NCBI GenBank assembly: GCA_902796985.1
Contig: CADBRC010000201.1
Location: forward strand, 1-5,453
Direction of reading: 5' to 3'
Length of the DNA: 5,453 bases
Origin: an uncultured Spirochaetaceae bacterium
Lineage (GTDB): Bacteria > Spirochaetota > Spirochaetia > Treponematales > Treponemataceae
Shown: piece by piece, positions 4,595 to 5,453 of the stretch
Position numbering within the stretch: the first letter of the stretch is position 1
Layout of the letters: every line of letters begins with the position of its first letter
The notes under the pieces: generated by a model
Told to the model about the DNA's origin: nothing
Seen by the model: the letters and a program-made list of their open reading frames with translations, nothing else
Databases searched by the model: none
Made by a program: the position numbers and the translations under genes

Positions 4595-5453
4595 TTATTG
4601 TACCTTATTTTGCCTGCGCCTTGCAACCGCTTCAAGAAGTTTTTTCAAAAGTGCGGATAACGCAAGGCTCAGGAGGATGCAGAGCTCCACGATGGCAAAC
4701 CAGTCACCGAGCATTGTATAGGGGTACGGCCGCCGGTTGACGGGAACGGATATCTTCCTGCCCAGAAAGCCCTCCGAGAAGTCGTCCAGCTGCTCCACTA
4801 CCCTGCCCTCCCTGTCTATGACACAGGTGACACCGCTCGCCGTACTGCGGAGGACCGGAACCCCGTTCTCGGCAGCACGGAAGACGGACATGGCAAGGTG
4901 CAGCCGCTGGCATACTGAAGATGCCGCCCAGGAGTCGTTGCTTATGTTGAAAAGGCATTCAGCCCCGTTCCTGACGAAGCGGGAGCAAAGGCTCCCGAAG
5001 GTGTCCTCAAAGCAGATGGGAACCGAGAAGGAGATGCCCCGGCTGGAAAAGACCTTCACGCTGTCCCCGGCCTTCCACAAGAAGCTCCTGTCAGGGAAAG
5101 CACGGTCATACAGGAAGCTGAATCCGGGATAAAACGGAAGGCTCTCACTGAAAGGAACCAGATGCTGCTTGACGTACAGCTCCGGCTCAGGCGGCACAAT
5201 TTTGTTCTTCCTTCGGTCAAAAACCAGCGCTGCATTGCAGTCTTCCCCCTCCCCGTCAATATGCTGGTTGCCGATGATGAAACACGCCTGGTTCCGTACC
5301 ATGAGCCCCAGGACAGAGGAGACGGCATTAAAGCGGGCTGTGTCGCTGCGGGACGTATAATGATAGAGAATCGGGGGGACTATGGCTGTCTCAGGCCAAA
5401 CAACAAAATCCGCATTCTTGTAAACGGAGAGGGCCTCTTCGCTTAGGGATACA
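4595..5453 (-). CDS. lnt: Apolipoprotein N-acyltransferase, C-terminal 285 residues (5' end outside window)
   Basis: The frame is open to the right edge, so the Met at 5302 is internal: upstream codons continue the family with VVWPETAIVPPILYHY. Lnt transfers a fatty acid from phospholipid to the N-terminal cysteine of lipoproteins in the inner membrane. The nitrilase-like periplasmic domain shows the full Glu-Lys-Cys triad: Glu in WPET (codon 5390-5392), Lys in YVKQHLVPFSE (5168-5170) and Cys in PICFED (5012-5014). NISNDSW and RAAENGVPVLRSTASG are further conserved blocks. After the catalytic domain comes the usual last transmembrane helix (WFAIVELCILLSLALSALL) and a short basic tail. The N-terminal membrane helices lie beyond the window. 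Bactofilin follows after 5 nt. Two predicted lipoproteins in this window would be substrates. Confidence 0.9.
   Translation of the reverse strand, partial: VSLSEEALSVYKNADFVVWPETAIVPPILYHYTSRSDTARFNAVSSVLGLMVRNQACFIIGNQHIDGEGEDCNAALVFDRRKNKIVPPEPELYVKQHLVPFSESLPFYPGFSFLYDRAFPDRSFLWKAGDSVKVFSSRGISFSVPICFEDTFGSLCSRFVRNGAECLFNISNDSWAASSVCQRLHLAMSVFRAAENGVPVLRSTASGVTCVIDREGRVVEQLDDFSEGFLGRKISVPVNRRPYPYTMLGDWFAIVELCILLSLALSALLKKLLEAVARRRQNKVQ
4597..4602 (-). promoter_or_regulatory. Possible internal -10 box for bactofilin inside the end of lnt
   Basis: On the minus strand TACAAT (5 of 6 to TATAAT) overlaps the lnt TAA stop and ends 7 nt before the bactofilin ATG. A TTGCAA at 4621-4626 lies 18 nt upstream as a 4-of-6 -35. 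If used, the transcript would start at or beside the ATG. Could be chance in an otherwise operon-like junction. Confidence 0.3.

Noticed and set aside
4264..4740. 158-codon open frame on the plus strand
   Set aside because: Antisense to bactofilin and the end of lnt, both supported by strong motifs.
4595..5302. ATG 5302 as the true start of lnt
   Set aside because: The frame stays open to the window edge and upstream codons encode the conserved WPET block with the catalytic glutamate.
1..5453. CRISPR array or complete insertion sequence
   Set aside because: No regularly spaced direct repeats, no transposase motifs and no terminal inverted repeats with a transposase gene were seen.

Overview
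The window looks like chromosomal DNA of a GC-rich Gram-negative-type bacterium, most likely a spirochaete of the Treponema group. This is an inference from gene content: two predicted lipoproteins, an apolipoprotein N-acyltransferase (which implies an outer-membrane cell plan), a short bactofilin, and the remnant of a DUF4143-type ATPase. No rRNA or other marker fixes the species.

Left end (1-384): gene debris. The last 59 codons of a Fic/Doc-family toxin run in on the + strand. Facing it on the - strand is the scar of an AAA (DUF4143-type) ATPase. It keeps its promoter, ribosome binding site and first ~30 codons up to the start of the Walker A motif, then jumps in frame to the last ~35 codons of the family. 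Its old 3' end now runs into the toxin gene with no stop codon.

385-486 is a divergent promoter region with two operator-like dyads, one near each promoter. Next, on the + strand, come a lipoprotein that appears to fuse a UPF0489/ureohydrolase-like domain to an AMMECR1 domain (487-1989), the CCA-adding enzyme gene cca (2026-3438), and a small chagasin-like (I42) cysteine-protease-inhibitor lipoprotein (3556-3999). The first two genes have good -10 boxes 3-12 nt before their start codons and no Shine-Dalgarno sequence, so their mRNAs may be leaderless or nearly so. The chagasin gene has a normal Shine-Dalgarno sequence. The start of cca can form two mutually exclusive hairpins, one resembling a tRNA T-arm.

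4000-4175 is a convergent intergenic region with a rho-independent terminator for the chagasin gene and two adjacent long perfect inverted repeats. On the - strand, lnt (5' end outside the window) is followed after 5 nt by a bactofilin gene, probably as one transcript.

The genes do not form one pathway. A loose link is the cell envelope: Lnt would N-acylate lipoproteins such as the two predicted here, and bactofilins scaffold envelope shape. The most unusual items are the UPF0489-AMMECR1 fusion, the ATPase scar with preserved expression signals, the possible regulatory structure in cca, and the twin palindromes.
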